A stretch of 64,000 nt of DNA from Streptomyces cadmiisoli (GTDB lineage Bacteria; Actinomycetota; Actinomycetes; Streptomycetales; Streptomycetaceae), in NCBI RefSeq assembly GCF_003261055.1, contig NZ_CP030074.1, positions 248,001 to 312,000 of the forward strand, read 5' to 3'. Below are positions 63,358 to 64,000 of this stretch, piece after piece; position 1 is the stretch's first letter, and every line of letters begins with the position of its first letter. The translations under genes were made by a program, and so were the position numbers. Below the pieces are notes generated by a model. That model did not search any database. It worked only from the letters and a program-made list of their open reading frames with translations, and had not been told where the DNA came from.

Positions 63358-64000
63358 CGGGACACCCCGCCGCGGGCCAGGACGGTGCCGTCAGCGGCGT
63401 ACACGGTGACGCGCGCCGCCTGCCGTTCGCGTGGGTCCGAGGGCGGGCGGCCGGTGGCGTACCAGACCGTCCAGCCGGGCTCTCCGGACAGGGTGAGCAG
63501 TGTGCCGGTGAGGGTGCCGGAGGGCGTCACCGTCTCGACGCGGGCCGCCGGCCGCTCGCCCCGGTACACACCGGTGAGCAGCAGACGGCCGTCCACGATC
63601 TCCGAGCGGAGGCTGACGGCCGTGCCGCCGCCCGGTTCAAGGGCCCGGGTGCCGTTCCGTGTCGACCACTTCGCCTCGTTCTTGGTCAGCCACACCTCGG
63701 CGCCGGGCAACGGCCGCACCCGCTCGCCGGCCGCCACCACCCGCACGGTGCCGGACGGTGCGGGAGTGTCGGGTGCCGACGGTCCGGCACCTCCGGGCAG
63801 GGTCAGGTCCGTGCCGGCGATGACCACCGCGGGCACGAGCAGCAGCAGGGAGCAGGCCACCAGCAGCGCCGTACGGCGTCTGCGGCGACGGGTGCGGCCC
63901 TCGCGCAGGATCGCGTCCAGCGGCGCGGTTGGCGGGGCGTCGAGGTCACCCACCGCGGCCCGGAACGCCTCGCGCACCCAGGTCTCGTGTGCGGTGTCGA
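63354..64000 (-). CDS. Single-pass membrane protein coupled to the PBP-like gene (5' end outside window)
   Basis: At least 215 codons; the frame is open to the window edge (DTAHETWVREAFRAAVGDLD), so the start may lie beyond it. An in-frame GTG at 63975-63977 is possible. The layout is a short cytoplasmic helix, an Arg patch (GRTRRRRRRTALL), a membrane helix (LLVACSLLLLVPAVVIAGTD) and an outer domain (VRVVAAGERVRPLPGAEVWL, GTLLTLSGEPGWTVWYATGR). The topology resembles the ECF-linked protein at 59179, so it may be an anti-sigma-like protein whose sigma gene lies further right. It overlaps the PBP-like gene by 4 nt. Confidence 0.75.
   Translation of the reverse strand, partial: DTAHETWVREAFRAAVGDLDAPPTAPLDAILREGRTRRRRRRTALLVACSLLLLVPAVVIAGTDLTLPGGAGPSAPDTPAPSGTVRVVAAGERVRPLPGAEVWLTKNEAKWSTRNGTRALEPGGGTAVSLRSEIVDGRLLLTGVYRGERPAARVETVTPSGTLTGTLLTLSGEPGWTVWYATGRPPSDPRERQAARVTVYAADGTVLARGGVSR

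Overview
The window is about 64 kb of very GC-rich actinobacterial chromosome. High third-position GC, GTG starts, 4-nt ATGA/GTGA gene overlaps, LAL/LuxR, ECF and Ser/Thr-kinase regulators, many lipoproteins and secreted glycosidases all point to Streptomyces or a close relative. The mix of secreted enzymes, peptide-antibiotic genes, transposon debris and many gene fragments suggests an accessory region rather than the conserved core. No rRNA, tRNA or CRISPR array was seen.

Layout. 1-2.9 kb: tail of an upstream gene, a lipoprotein, and an unrecognised protein with three repeats. 2.9-8.5 kb: a graspetide/imiditide RiPP locus (precursor tgmA, ATP-grasp tgmB, methyltransferase tgmC with a frameshift) transcribed leftward with a DUF6415 protein and a HATPase, facing a rightward XRE/TPR regulator plus GNAT pair. 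8.9-13.9 kb: a bifunctional penicillin-binding protein, an IS200/IS605 element (TnpB plus a broken TnpA) inserted in an NlpC/P60 gene, and an aldo/keto reductase. 14.3-18.3 kb: secreted GH114, formylglycine-generating enzyme, GH43-ricin lectin, and a histidine-kinase fragment. 18.4-24.3 kb: a membrane LamG protein, an MHYT sensor and a LAL regulator. 25.1-31.1 kb: a lipoprotein/MacA/MacB-type ABC system followed by its probable two-component system. 31.5-33.6 kb: two sugar/NAD-type oxidoreductases.

33.8-41.3 kb: a five-gene, translationally coupled SWIM-like / unknown / VWA / MoxR AAA+ / DUF5682 system; the last gene starts inside an 11-unit 15-bp tandem repeat. 41.6-47.2 kb: an HTH protein, a broken GH78, a partial gene, an alkyl-DHAP-synthase-like flavoenzyme with a divergent TetR, an AbiEii-type nucleotidyltransferase pair and an IS630 remnant. 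47.2-51.2 kb: a second XRE/TPR-GNAT cassette facing a HATPase arm, here leading to a small peptide ending in Cys-Tyr-Thr-Phe, a strong attenuator and a truncated TfuA-like gene. 51.3-53.1 kb: a lactococcin-972-family bacteriocin, a membrane protein and a degenerate HATPase. 53.2-58.5 kb: a lipoprotein and two tandem kinases fused to extracellular ligand-binding domains. 58.6-64 kb: an ECF sigma factor with a membrane partner, an OYE-type reductase with a divergent MerR, and a GT51 protein whose transpeptidase motifs are lost, coupled to a membrane protein that runs off the window.

The most notable theme is that the same regulatory cassette (XRE/TPR + GNAT, divergent from a small HATPase) occurs twice in mirror image, each time beside a different class of RiPP genes (ATP-grasp/methyltransferase versus TfuA). 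A third peptide-toxin gene lies next to the second copy.
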